Of a DNA stretch of 64,000 bases, positions 35,303 through 43,299 are shown piece after piece. Each line of letters starts with the position of its first letter. The stretch's first letter is position 1. The DNA is taken from NCBI GenBank assembly GCA_002400415.1, contig DGQP01000005.1:163640-227639 (forward strand). Reading direction: 5' to 3'. Made by a program: the position numbers and the translations under genes. The notes under the pieces were generated by a model, which ran no database searches, had not been told where the DNA came from, and worked only from the letters and a program-made list of their open reading frames with translations. Source of the stretch: Chitinophagaceae bacterium UBA4411 (GTDB taxonomy: Bacteria; Bacteroidota; Bacteroidia; Chitinophagales; Chitinophagaceae).

Positions 35303-36883
35303 ATGGTACAGGCAAGTTCATTGGTGGAATATGGTTCAAGACGGGTAATCATTACGCTTACCTGTATTGTGTGTGCATTACTTGAGATTGTGGATACAAC
35401 GATTGTAAACGTGGCGCTAACAGATATGAAAGGAAATCTCGGGGCCACCACTTCAGAGATCGGCTGGGTGATTACAGCATATGCTATCGGTAATGTGATA
35501 GTAATACCGATGACCAGCTTTTTCTCAGCACAATTTGGACGCAGAAATTATTTTGCGGCATCCATTATCATTTTTACCATCTGCTCTTTTTTGTGTGGTA
35601 ATGCATCCGGGGTGTGGGAACTGGTGCTTTTTCGCTTTGTGCAGGGATTAGGCGGTGGAGCATTGCTGGTTACATCTCAAACGATCATTACGGAAAGTTA
35701 TCCGCCGGAAAAGAGAAGCATGGCACAGGCAATTTATGGGCTGGGTGTTATTATAGGCCCGACTCTGGGCCCCCCGTTGGGTGGTTATATCACCGATATG
35801 GCGGGATGGCCCTATATCTTTTATATCAACATTCCGTTAGGAGTTATTGCTACGTTGCTAACTCTTCAATTTGTAAGAAGCCCGAAATACGCGGAGAAAA
35901 GCTCTGTGGGTGACATTGACTGGCTGGGCATCGCATTGCTGGCTACATTCGTAGGCTCCCTGCAATATATATTAGAGAAAGGCCAGGAAGATGACTGGTT
36001 CAATAGCAATACAATTGTGCTGTTAACCGTGACAGCTATTTTGGGAGCTTTCTTTTTTGTGTGGCGGCAACTTACCTTTCGCAACCCGGTTGTTCAGCTA
36101 AGGGTATTGAAAAATGGAAACCTGCGGGTGGGAACGATCTTATCATTTATTATGGGGTTTGGCTTATATGGGTCAACCTTTGTTATTCCCTTGTATGTGC
36201 AAGCCACATTGGGGTGGACTGCCACCCAGGCGGGTATGCTGATGATACCGGCAGCATTAATGACAGCCTTTATGATGCCGATGATAGGAAGATTGCTGCA
36301 AAGGGGAGTGCCGCAACAATACCTTGTAGCCGGGGGAATGCTGATCTTTTTTGTTTTTTGTTTCTGGGGGTATAAGATCATAACACCGGATACGGGTAAG
36401 GATACATTTTTCTGGATGCTGATCATGCGGGGCATTGGCCTGGGTATGCTCTTCATCCCGATTACAGCACTTTCATTGAGCACTCTGAAAGGAAGGCAGA
36501 TTGGTGATGGGGCTGCTTTTACAGGTATGATGCGCCAATTGGGGGGATCGTTTGGTATTGCAGTCATCACCACTTTTATGGCCCACCAGACCATGAATCA
36601 CCGGGCCGACCTGGTAACAAAACTGGATGTTAACAACCCCATGGTGCAGAACAGGGTGGATGCATACCAGCATGCATTTGTTGCAAAAGGCCATGCGCCT
36701 AATATAGCGTTAGGTGAGGCGTATAAAGCGATGGATGGATCTGTTACCAAACAGGCCATGGTATTGTCTTATATGGATGTATTCCTGTATATCGGGGTAC
36801 TATTCCTGATTTGTATTCCATTTGTACTGATCGTAAGGGGAAACAGGGCGAAGAAATTAGATATGAGTGAGGCAATGCATTAG
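35303..36883 (+). CDS. DHA2 family MFS drug transporter (EmrB-like)
   Basis: This 526-residue transporter has about 14 predicted membrane helices, typical of the DHA2/EmrB group. Motif C-type GPTLGPPLGGYI and motif A-like GRRNYF are visible, together with D in TM1 (LEIVDTTIVNVAL). With the adaptor and TolC-like gene it forms a tripartite proton-driven efflux pump under TetR control. It ends 5 bases before the convergent ABC ATPase gene. Confidence 0.95.
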   Translation: MVQASSLVEYGSRRVIITLTCIVCALLEIVDTTIVNVALTDMKGNLGATTSEIGWVITAYAIGNVIVIPMTSFFSAQFGRRNYFAASIIIFTICSFLCGNASGVWELVLFRFVQGLGGGALLVTSQTIITESYPPEKRSMAQAIYGLGVIIGPTLGPPLGGYITDMAGWPYIFYINIPLGVIATLLTLQFVRSPKYAEKSSVGDIDWLGIALLATFVGSLQYILEKGQEDDWFNSNTIVLLTVTAILGAFFFVWRQLTFRNPVVQLRVLKNGNLRVGTILSFIMGFGLYGSTFVIPLYVQATLGWTATQAGMLMIPAALMTAFMMPMIGRLLQRGVPQQYLVAGGMLIFFVFCFWGYKIITPDTGKDTFFWMLIMRGIGLGMLFIPITALSLSTLKGRQIGDGAAFTGMMRQLGGSFGIAVITTFMAHQTMNHRADLVTKLDVNNPMVQNRVDAYQHAFVAKGHAPNIALGEAYKAMDGSVTKQAMVLSYMDVFLYIGVLFLICIPFVLIVRGNRAKKLDMSEAMH

Positions 36884-36888
36884 CGGGA

Positions 36889-37509
36889 TCATTTCTTATA
36901 ATCACTGATATTCAGCTTCTCAGTGCAGAATTTATATTCCACTTCGTCATTACTGCTTACAATGACCAGCCTGTTTTTGCAATAATCACTGATCAGCTGG
37001 TGGTATTGGGCAATGCCGGCGGTATCGAGGTTGGTGCAGGGTTCGTCCAATAAAACGATAGCTGAGTTGGAAAAAATACATTGTGCCAGTTTCACACGTT
37101 GTTTCATACCTGATGAATAGTAACGTATCTGTTTGCGGGCGGCTTTTTCCAAACCAAGGCTCTCAATAATTGACTCTTTTGTCATTCCTTCTAAAAAGGG
37201 TTTGAAGCGGCTGTGAAAATCGAGAAACTCTGACAATGTCATTTCTTCCACCACTTCAAGGTAGGGTGCACAAATAGACACAAAGCTATAGAGGTCTTCA
37301 CCCGCATCTTTGCCTCCTGCAGTTGTCCATACACCCCTGCCTTCGTTCATCATGGTGTTGCCACTGAGTACCTGTAATAAGGTGCTCTTGCCGGAGCCAT
37401 TAGGTCCTGTAATGGCATAAGCGTTACCTGTTTCAAATGTATAAGTGAAATGACGGAAAATCCAGTCGCGGTTGAAGCGTTTGCCTGCATCAGTCAGCGA
37501 TATCTTCAT
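36889..37509 (-). CDS. Small ABC-type ATPase without obvious permease
   Basis: This 206-residue nucleotide-binding domain resembles the CcmA-like group. Walker A is GPNGSGKSTLLQ, the signature is a modified YYSSGMKQRVKLAQ and Walker B is IVLLDEPC. The H-loop position reads VSSNDE, with Asn in place of the usual His, so hydrolysis may be slow or different. There is no permease gene nearby. It starts at 37509 and overlaps the lpxA end by about 20 bases, so the two are translationally linked. Confidence 0.8.
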   Translation of the reverse strand: MKISLTDAGKRFNRDWIFRHFTYTFETGNAYAITGPNGSGKSTLLQVLSGNTMMNEGRGVWTTAGGKDAGEDLYSFVSICAPYLEVVEEMTLSEFLDFHSRFKPFLEGMTKESIIESLGLEKAARKQIRYYSSGMKQRVKLAQCIFSNSAIVLLDEPCTNLDTAGIAQYHQLISDYCKNRLVIVSSNDEVEYKFCTEKLNISDYKK

Positions 37510-38296
37510 CCACACTGTTTTTCGTGAAGCGTTTGATAATGCCCCGCTGTGATTCGCGGATAAAAGTTACGATTTCATCTCTTTCGTCTGTTGCAGGAAA
37601 TTCTTCTTCCAGGAATTCAATGGCCTGGGTGGTATTCATCCCTTTATTATATAATACCCGGTAGATATCGAGAATATGATTGATTTTATCAACTGTAAAA
37701 CCTCTTCTCTTTAATCCAATAGAATTTACACCTGCATAACTTAGCGGGGTACGGGCAGCTTTAATATAGGGAGGGACATCCTTCCCTACCAGGGAGCCTC
37801 CGCTGATAAAGGAATGCTGACCGATTTGTACAAACTGGTGTACAGCGCACATACCACCAATAATAGCCCAGTCTCCAATGGTAACGTGACCTGCCACCTG
37901 TGTATTATTACTGGTGATACAATTATCGCCTACCAGGCAATCGTGGGCAAAATGACAGTACGCCATGATCAGGCAATTCTTACCGATTACTGTTTTTTCC
38001 CTGTCTTTTGTGCCTCTGTTAATAGTCACAAATTCACGTATGGTAGTACCATCACCAATATATACATTGGAATACTCACCTTCAAATTTCAGGTCCTGTG
38101 GAATAGCAGCAATAACAGCGCCCGGGAAAATACGGCAATTTTTACCGATCCTCGCCCCCTCCATTATAGTAACATTGGAGCCGATCCAGGTGCCATCACC
38201 GATTTCAACGTCCTGGTGAATTACGGTAAAAGGATCAACTTTAACATTGGTGGCCAGCTTGGCATTCGGGTGAATGTATGTATGTGGATGAATCAT
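37490..38296 (-). CDS. lpxA: UDP-GlcNAc acyltransferase LpxA
   Basis: This 268-residue left-handed beta-helix protein catalyses the first step of lipid A synthesis, transferring 3-hydroxyacyl from ACP to UDP-GlcNAc. Hexapeptide repeats run through the first 180 residues (IGDGTWIGSNVTIMEGARIGKNCRI), and the catalytic His is in CHFAHDCLVGDN. The C-terminal helical domain ends with DIAD. In many Bacteroidota lpxA lies with lpxD/fabZ, but here it is alone and overlaps an ABC ATPase gene. Confidence 0.96.
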   Translation of the reverse strand: MIHPHTYIHPNAKLATNVKVDPFTVIHQDVEIGDGTWIGSNVTIMEGARIGKNCRIFPGAVIAAIPQDLKFEGEYSNVYIGDGTTIREFVTINRGTKDREKTVIGKNCLIMAYCHFAHDCLVGDNCITSNNTQVAGHVTIGDWAIIGGMCAVHQFVQIGQHSFISGGSLVGKDVPPYIKAARTPLSYAGVNSIGLKRRGFTVDKINHILDIYRVLYNKGMNTTQAIEFLEEEFPATDERDEIVTFIRESQRGIIKRFTKNSVDEDIAD

Positions 38297-38314
38297 GCAG
38301 TTGTGTTACAAAGA

Positions 38315-38335
38315 ATCCGCCGGTTAGCGGCGGAT
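38315..38335. repeat. Inverted repeat in the lpxA leader
   Basis: ATCCGCCG (38315-38322) pairs with CGGCGGAT (38328-38335) around GTTAG. It lies 19-39 bases upstream of the lpxA ATG. It has no T tract in either direction that would make it a clear terminator, so it may be a dispersed repeat or a leader hairpin. Confidence 0.4.
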
Positions 38336-38373
38336 GGACAAAGTTAATCGTTACGGCTAAAAAAGGAATTTTT

Positions 38374-38381
38374 TTTACGCA
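38374..38381 (+). promoter_or_regulatory. TTTACGCA motif upstream of the AraC gene
   Basis: TTTACGCA at 38374-38381, followed by TAG, lies about 84 bases before the araC-type start. The same octamer occurs (on the other strand) near ferritin, near the siderophore receptor and near the chelatase gene. It is proposed as a shared operator. Confidence 0.4.
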
Positions 38382-38449
38382 TAGATTGTTAAAACTCAGA
38401 TCATACCGGGATATGATCAACGTTCAACCATTAAAACCGGGAAAAGGCG

Positions 38450-38457
38450 TACTTTTG
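38450..38457 (+). promoter_or_regulatory. -7 box of the AraC-type gene
   Basis: TACTTTTG matches TAnnTTTG and ends 8 bases before the ATG at 38466. No clear -33 box is seen. The short distance implies little or no 5' untranslated leader. Confidence 0.5.
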
Positions 38458-38465
38458 CTGCTGTA

Positions 38466-39407
38466 ATGCACAATCCACCGGATATATTGACCCTGGCGTA
38501 TAAACAAGCTCCTATGCAGGAGCAATTGGTGGTATTGCAGGAAAGAGAGCAGCAGATACCCGGGTCAGTTCAGTATACCATAAGCCGGTATAGCCGTCAT
38601 CCGCAATGGAACATCGAGGATACAGGGATGATGGTATATCATTATGAGAAAGGAGCTTCTAAGGGAAACTACCTGGAATTGCGATTCTGTGTCAGTGGCA
38701 ATGTCTATTGCCGTAAGAAAAACACAGAATGCGATATGTGCCAGTTCAGTGCTTCCAAAAGTTGCATGGAAAGGGTGGATAGTGTGGATGTGGTCAGTTT
38801 TAAATTCTCTCCCACCCACCTCAGCCAGTTTATCAAGCCCCGGAAAGGGAATGCTGTACTTACCGATGATATCCTGAGCTTTAAGCACAGATCTTCTTTT
38901 ACCAAGATACTTCCGCTTTGTGGCAAGACAAGAATGGTGCTGGAGGGCGTTTTGAACCATACCTACTCAGATAGTCTTGAAAACATATACATCAATGCCC
39001 AGACACAGATGCTGCTTTTGTATAGCCTGGACTGTATGCTTGGGGAGAAAGAGATTGATGTGGTCAGCTGTAAATTCCTGGCCAATGAAGCTGACCGGGA
39101 AAAGATCATTAAAGCCCGTGAAATACTGATTCAGCATATTGGTGAGCCCATCACCATTAAGGAGCTGAGCCGGAAAGTGGCCATCAATGAGTGTTACCTG
39201 AAAAAGGGTTTTAAAGAGCTATTTGGCACCACTGTATTTGATTTCTACCAAAGTCAGCGGATGGAACATGCCAAATACCTCCTGTATGAAAAAGGATTAA
39301 GCGTAACCGAAGTATCTATAATGCTGGGTTATTCTTCTATTTCACACTTCTCGACTGCTTTCAAAAAGCACACCGGTTTGAAGCCTTGTGAATTGTTGCT
39401 GCGCTGA
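38466..39407 (+). CDS. AraC family regulator with four-cysteine cluster
   Basis: This 313-residue regulator has two C-terminal helix-turn-helix motifs (IKELSRKVAINECYLKKGFKELFG and VTEVSIMLGYSSISHFSTAFKKHTG). Its N-terminal sensor contains an unusual cysteine group: C82, C89, C92 and C100 (C-x6-C-x2-C-x7-C), with C75 nearby. Such spacing could hold an iron-sulfur cluster or zinc, which would suit iron or redox sensing. It resembles PchR-type iron regulators in its C-terminal part. It sits beside ferritin and 5 kb from the receptors, and TTTACGCA motifs mark possible targets. It converges with the ferritin gene. Confidence 0.85.
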   Translation: MHNPPDILTLAYKQAPMQEQLVVLQEREQQIPGSVQYTISRYSRHPQWNIEDTGMMVYHYEKGASKGNYLELRFCVSGNVYCRKKNTECDMCQFSASKSCMERVDSVDVVSFKFSPTHLSQFIKPRKGNAVLTDDILSFKHRSSFTKILPLCGKTRMVLEGVLNHTYSDSLENIYINAQTQMLLLYSLDCMLGEKEIDVVSCKFLANEADREKIIKAREILIQHIGEPITIKELSRKVAINECYLKKGFKELFGTTVFDFYQSQRMEHAKYLLYEKGLSVTEVSIMLGYSSISHFSTAFKKHTGLKPCELLLR

Positions 39408-39409
39408 GT

Positions 39410-39910
39410 TTATTCTTTTCCCCTGTAATTCATAATATCCCTGTCAAACAGGTAGAGACCGCTTTTATCATCCCCGATCATTTCCATTTTATCGTTTAAT
39501 GTGCGGGCTACTCTCTCTTCCTCGATCTGTTCGTTCACATACCATTGCAGGAAATTATGCGTGGCATAATCCTTTTCTGTAAGTGAAAGATGAACCAGGT
39601 CATTAATACTGTTGCTCACTTTCAACTCGTGCTTAAGATATTCTTCAAACAGCTTTTTTAAAGAAGGAAAAGTGACCATCGGCTGTGTTAAAGCAGGAAT
39701 AGCTGCAAAGCCACCTCTCTCATTCACAAAACGGACCAGTTTGAGCATATGCATCCGTTCTTCATCAGATTGCTTGTAGAAAAATTCTGTAACGCCTTCA
39801 AGCCCGGGTTGAATTTCACACCAGGAGGCCATGGCAAGGTAGGCCTGTGAAGATTCGGCTTCCATCTGCACCTGTTTATTCAGGGCTTCCTGTACTGATT
39901 TGCTGACCAT
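39410..39910 (-). CDS. ftn: Ferritin
   Basis: This 166-residue four-helix ferritin stores iron as a mineral. Ferroxidase-centre residues are visible: E17 and ESSQAYLAM, EERMHMLKLV with E and H, and EEERVARTL late in the chain. No haem ligand is evident, so it is bacterial ferritin of the FtnA type rather than bacterioferritin. It is convergent with the AraC gene and has a TTTACGCA motif about 66 bases upstream. Iron-linked regulation is likely. Confidence 0.95.
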   Translation of the reverse strand: MVSKSVQEALNKQVQMEAESSQAYLAMASWCEIQPGLEGVTEFFYKQSDEERMHMLKLVRFVNERGGFAAIPALTQPMVTFPSLKKLFEEYLKHELKVSNSINDLVHLSLTEKDYATHNFLQWYVNEQIEEERVARTLNDKMEMIGDDKSGLYLFDRDIMNYRGKE

Positions 39911-39975
39911 AGTTTTTTAATTTATGGAAAGATACTAAATGAATTTGTTTGTCAGTATTGTGTCATGTTACTTTT

Positions 39976-39983
39976 TGCGTAAA
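39976..39983 (-). promoter_or_regulatory. TTTACGCA motif upstream of ferritin
   Basis: The octamer is read leftward (plus strand TGCGTAAA). It lies between ferritin (start 39910) and the small conserved gene (start 40044), about 65 bases from each, so it could act on either. It is one of four intergenic copies in the iron region. Confidence 0.4.
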
Positions 39984-40043
39984 CAAGGCTTCCCGATATC
40001 GTAACAGTGAACGGGATTGCTGCATCAATTTTACAAAAAGATT

Positions 40044-40376
40044 ATGTGCCAGTACCAGACTTTATTTCATGATGATAATACGGGCTACGTTGTCCGGTGC
40101 TCTTCCTGCAACAAGATCCAGATCGGGTATGGTAACCTGATGCTTAATCTCGGCACAGGTGATTTTAAAGATTTCTGCAAATGGCTGCAACAGGTTTATG
40201 CAGAGAATGAAGGTATTCAGAATAAAACAGTACGAAATATTGTCATCCCAACTCCCTGCGAAGGCATGAAACTGCTGTTAAGTATCCGGGAGCTTAAAAC
40301 ATTTAATAGTATGCTCGAAAAGGCAGATACAGAACTGCAGTCACTGTTATTGTTGCAATTATTCGAAAGCCGCTGA
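40044..40376 (+). CDS. Small conserved Bacteroidota protein (DUF6686-like)
   Basis: This 110-residue cytoplasmic protein begins MCQYQTLFHDDNTGYVVRC and has a CSSC pair (CSSCNKIQIGYGNLM) that could bind metal. From memory it resembles the DUF6686 family of short Bacteroidota proteins. I start it at the ATG at 40044; a TTG at 40017 would add nine residues. It lies between ferritin and a nitroreductase. Function is unknown. Confidence 0.65.
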   Translation: MCQYQTLFHDDNTGYVVRCSSCNKIQIGYGNLMLNLGTGDFKDFCKWLQQVYAENEGIQNKTVRNIVIPTPCEGMKLLLSIRELKTFNSMLEKADTELQSLLLLQLFESR

Positions 40377-40388
40377 CTTAATAGTAAA

Positions 40389-40454
40389 ATGAATGCTGAA
40401 ATAGAGGATATTGATCCTGAAACTGCATTAAAAAAAACAAAGTGTCTTCATTAA
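40389..40454 (+). other. Possible 21-residue micro-ORF
   Basis: ATG-initiated MNAEIEDIDPETALKKTKCLH ends with TAA at 40452-40454. Its first 15 bases (AAAATGAATGCTGAA, 40386-40400) are repeated exactly 100 bases later at the nitroreductase start. It may be a decayed duplicate of the gene start rather than a real peptide. Confidence 0.25.
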
Positions 40455-40466
40455 CCGGTGGTACTT

Positions 40467-40474
40467 TATTTTTG
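40467..40474 (+). promoter_or_regulatory. -7 box of the nitroreductase gene
   Basis: TATTTTTG matches TAnnTTTG and ends 14 bases before the ATG at 40489. The -33 element is not clear. Confidence 0.45.
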
Positions 40475-40488
40475 TGCAAACCATAAAA

Positions 40489-41070
40489 ATGAATGCTGAA
40501 CAGTTTAATGAATTAGTCCGGCGCCGCCGTTCTGTTTTTCCCGATCAGCTGGAGCCGGGTAAAAAAGTCGATGATGCAATTGTCAGGGAAATCCTTACCA
40601 ATGCCGGATGGGCACCCAATCATGGCAAACAGGAGCCCTGGCATTTTACCGTTTTTTCCGGGGAAGGATTACAAAAATTGGCGGTTTTTCAAAGCGAGCT
40701 GTACAGACAGGAAGCCGGCGAGAATTTCAAAGAAATCACATTTGCCAAACTGCAGCAGAACCCGCTGAAAGCTTCACATATTATTGCCATCGGCATGAAA
40801 AGGACTGATAATAAAAATATCCCCGAGATCGAGGATATTGAGGCTGTCTCCTGTGCTGTACAAAACATATATCTTTCAGTTACTGCCTATGGACTGGGGG
40901 GATACTGGACTACCGGTGGAATCACATATAAAGAAAGCGCAAAATCGTTTTTTGGATTGCGGGAAGAAGATAAATTGCTGGGATTCTTTTATATCGGGCA
41001 CGTGGCAATACCTTCCACCGGAGGCGCCCGCAAATCAATAGAAGAAAAAACAACCTGGATTAACGGATAG
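40489..41070 (+). CDS. Nitroreductase family protein
   Basis: This 193-residue FMN-dependent enzyme has RRRRSVFPDQ at the start (FMN phosphate contact), NAGWAPNHGKQEPWHF (FMN cradle) and GLGGYWTTGG near residue 140. It is in the nitroreductase superfamily, probably using NAD(P)H to reduce nitro compounds or quinones. The start at 40489 (MNAEQFNELV) is preferred over GTG at 40474. The SET-domain gene follows after 5 bases, so they are probably cotranscribed. Confidence 0.92.
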   Translation: MNAEQFNELVRRRRSVFPDQLEPGKKVDDAIVREILTNAGWAPNHGKQEPWHFTVFSGEGLQKLAVFQSELYRQEAGENFKEITFAKLQQNPLKASHIIAIGMKRTDNKNIPEIEDIEAVSCAVQNIYLSVTAYGLGGYWTTGGITYKESAKSFFGLREEDKLLGFFYIGHVAIPSTGGARKSIEEKTTWING

Positions 41071-41075
41071 ACGGT

Positions 41076-41507
41076 ATGGCAAAGACAATTATCACACCCC
41101 CGTATCATATTTATTACCCGGTCAGGATTGCCAAAAGCAGGATCGCCGGCAAAGGTGCATATGCATTACAACGGATACCTGCCCGCAAAAAGATCGGAGA
41201 CCTGGGAGGCGTTATCATCAGCATGAAGGAGGCAATGAAGCTGATTAAAAATTTAAAGGTGATCAACCTGGTTGAACTGGATAATGACCTGGCATTAAAT
41301 GCAGCTGATAATCCCAATGATATGCGGTTCATTAATCATTCTTGTGACCCCAACACTTATTTGAGGGTAATGAAGGATAGGGTAGAGTTTTATGCGTTAA
41401 AGAACATCAAGAAAGGTGAAGAACTGAGTTGTGATTATGGAGAAACCCATCACGATGGTAAACTGCCTTGTCGTTGCGGGGCAAAAAATTGCAGGGGATT
41501 TATCTGA
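41076..41507 (+). CDS. SET-domain lysine methyltransferase-like protein
   Basis: This 143-residue protein has an almost complete eukaryote-type SET domain. The SAM-binding motif is seen as AGKGAYA. RFINHSCDPN (R84-N93) and GEELSCDYGE with Y121 are the catalytic motifs, and a post-SET zinc site has C132, C134 and C139 (CRCGAKNCRGFI). It may methylate a lysine on a bacterial protein such as a ribosomal or chromatin-like protein, but the target is unknown. It is 5 bases after the nitroreductase gene. Confidence 0.92.
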   Translation: MAKTIITPPYHIYYPVRIAKSRIAGKGAYALQRIPARKKIGDLGGVIISMKEAMKLIKNLKVINLVELDNDLALNAADNPNDMRFINHSCDPNTYLRVMKDRVEFYALKNIKKGEELSCDYGETHHDGKLPCRCGAKNCRGFI

Positions 41508-41526
41508 TATTTGCACATGTTTATTT

Positions 41527-42594
41527 ATGCGAAAGTTGCTTGTTATTGTCTCTTTACTGCTGCTTGTTATTCTTTCGGTGTCTTTCACGGCTGTTATAAT
41601 TCCTGCGGGTAACCTGCGGAAAATTTATTCTCAGCCGGCATCTGCCTGGCCCAAACCATTTGTGGATGATGGAGTGGAATGGAAGGAACTGGGAATTTTA
41701 CCTGCAAGTCCCGCTGAGGCAAAAAGAGATTCACTCCGGGAAATCATTGAGCTGGGTAAAATTTTATTCTTTGACCCGCGGTTAAGCAGTTCCGGGAAAA
41801 TTTCCTGCGCCAGTTGCCACCAGCCTGAATTGAACTGGACCGATAGAAAAGAAAGATCGGTTGGTCATGAGGGAGCTATTACCAAAAGAAATGCACCCAC
41901 AATTCAAAACAGCTGGTTTTATCATCGTTTATTTTGGGACGGCCGTTCAAGAAACCTTCAAGACCAGGCTTTTGCACCCATCGTTAGTGAATCGGAGATG
42001 AATAGCGATATGCCGGATGTAATGCGAAAACTGCGGAACATCAGTGGTTACAGAGAGCTGTTCAAAAAAGCGTTTGGATCGGAGGAGATAGACCCCGACC
42101 GGATGACAGAAGCAATTGCAGTGTTTGAAAAAACAATCGTAAGTGGTAAAAGCAGGTTTGATCAATTCCTGGAAGGGGATAAAAAAGCATTAAGCAATAG
42201 CGAGATCAGAGGTTTGCATTTATTCCGCACCAGGGCAAGGTGTATCAACTGTCACTATGGGCCCTTATTTTCAGATAATAGCTTTCACAACAGTGGCTTT
42301 TCAAACAATGATGCCGGTTATTACAAGGTGACCCACAAAGACGAAGACTCAGCAAAGTTCAAAACCCCTTCGTTGAGAGATGTGACAAAAACTGGCCCGT
42401 GGATGCATGATGGTGGTATGAAAGATCTTCCGCAGATCATCAGCCGGTATAGCATTGCCCGGTTCCCGGGAGGGGCCGATTCCTTACTAAAACCGTCCGG
42501 CCTGAGTGCCAGGGAGCAAAAAGACCTGCTGAACTTCCTGCATGCCATTTCTGCAGAGCCCTTGCCATTTAAAAAACCGGTTTTACCACGATAA
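41527..42594 (+). CDS. Di-haem cytochrome c peroxidase
   Basis: This 355-residue exported protein (signal anchor at the N-terminus, MRKLLVIVSLLLLVILSV) contains two CxxCH haem sites, C94-A-S-C97-H98 and C239-I-N-C242-H243. It also has WTDRKERSVGH after the first site and FKTPSLRDV late in the chain. This fits bacterial di-haem peroxidases (MauG/CcpA type), which reduce hydrogen peroxide in the periplasm. The start at 41527 is preferred over upstream starts within the SET gene. Confidence 0.95.
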   Translation: MRKLLVIVSLLLLVILSVSFTAVIIPAGNLRKIYSQPASAWPKPFVDDGVEWKELGILPASPAEAKRDSLREIIELGKILFFDPRLSSSGKISCASCHQPELNWTDRKERSVGHEGAITKRNAPTIQNSWFYHRLFWDGRSRNLQDQAFAPIVSESEMNSDMPDVMRKLRNISGYRELFKKAFGSEEIDPDRMTEAIAVFEKTIVSGKSRFDQFLEGDKKALSNSEIRGLHLFRTRARCINCHYGPLFSDNSFHNSGFSNNDAGYYKVTHKDEDSAKFKTPSLRDVTKTGPWMHDGGMKDLPQIISRYSIARFPGGADSLLKPSGLSAREQKDLLNFLHAISAEPLPFKKPVLPR

Positions 42595-42616
42595 GCAACT
42601 ATTTCCTGTTAAAAGT

Positions 42617-42624
42617 TATCTTTG
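42617..42624 (+). promoter_or_regulatory. -7 box of the DUF4920 gene
   Basis: TATCTTTG matches TAnnTTTG and lies 32 bases before the ATG at 42657. No matching -33 box is seen at the usual distance. Confidence 0.5.
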
Positions 42625-42656
42625 TCTCCAAACCTTAAAACATTCAAACGATAATC

Positions 42657-43139
42657 ATGAAAAAAATCTTCTTTACACTTACTGTCGCTGCTTTTAGTCT
42701 GATTGCTACGGCCCAGCCTCCTGCCGGCGATGCAAAGCCCGGCGAATGGTATGGCGAAAAACTGACAGCAGATGGCGCCGTTGCTCTTACAGATGTTGCT
42801 CAAAAATTAGCCAACAACGGAGGCGAAGGCACCATTGACACAAAAGTAAAAGCCAAAATCGTTGATGTATGCCCCAAAAAAGGTTGCTGGCTGAAACTGG
42901 AACTGGCCGATGGGCAAACAGCAATGGTTAAAATGAAAGATTATGGTTTTTTCCTGCCGCTGGCAGCAAAAGGAAAGACAGTAGTGATTGACGGGGAAGT
43001 AAAAATGAAAACAGTGTCTGTTGAGGAACTTAAACACTATGCTGAAGATGCCAAGAAAACCAAAGAAGAAATTGCGGCGATTACCAAACCTGAAAAAGAA
43101 GTCAGGGTAACTGCAAAAGGTATCCTGGTGGTTGAATAA
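42657..43139 (+). CDS. Secreted DUF4920 protein
   Basis: This 160-residue protein has a signal peptide of about 20 residues and a DUF4920-like OB-fold part with VCPKKGCWLKLEL and AMVKMKDYGFFLPLAAKGKTVVIDGEVKMK. The paired cysteines (CPKKGC) may bind a metal such as copper. It ends in a charged helical region and VTAKGILVVE. Role is unknown. A terminator follows. Confidence 0.85.
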   Translation: MKKIFFTLTVAAFSLIATAQPPAGDAKPGEWYGEKLTADGAVALTDVAQKLANNGGEGTIDTKVKAKIVDVCPKKGCWLKLELADGQTAMVKMKDYGFFLPLAAKGKTVVIDGEVKMKTVSVEELKHYAEDAKKTKEEIAAITKPEKEVRVTAKGILVVE

Positions 43140-43159
43140 ATATAATAGTACTTTTTTTG

Positions 43160-43196
43160 AAAGGGCTGTCTTGTAAAAGACAGCCCTTTTCTTTTG
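43160..43196 (+). terminator. Rho-independent terminator
   Basis: AAAGGGCTGTCTT (43160-43172) pairs with AAGACAGCCCTTT (43177-43189) around GTAA, followed by TCTTTT. It ends the DUF4920 transcript. Confidence 0.9.
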
Positions 43197-43215
43197 CCTC
43201 ATACAGTTTTCGGAT

Positions 43216-43223
43216 TGCGTAAA
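43216..43223 (-). promoter_or_regulatory. TTTACGCA motif upstream of the siderophore receptor
   Basis: Plus strand TGCGTAAA lies 77 bases before the receptor ATG. It is the same octamer found upstream of ferritin, of the AraC gene and of the chelatase gene. Confidence 0.4.
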
Positions 43224-43299
43224 CCGTTTTCCGGATTCCGGTATGGCAGCCATGAAGCAGAAAATAAATTTGCCCCCGATTAAAACTTAATAAACCAAA

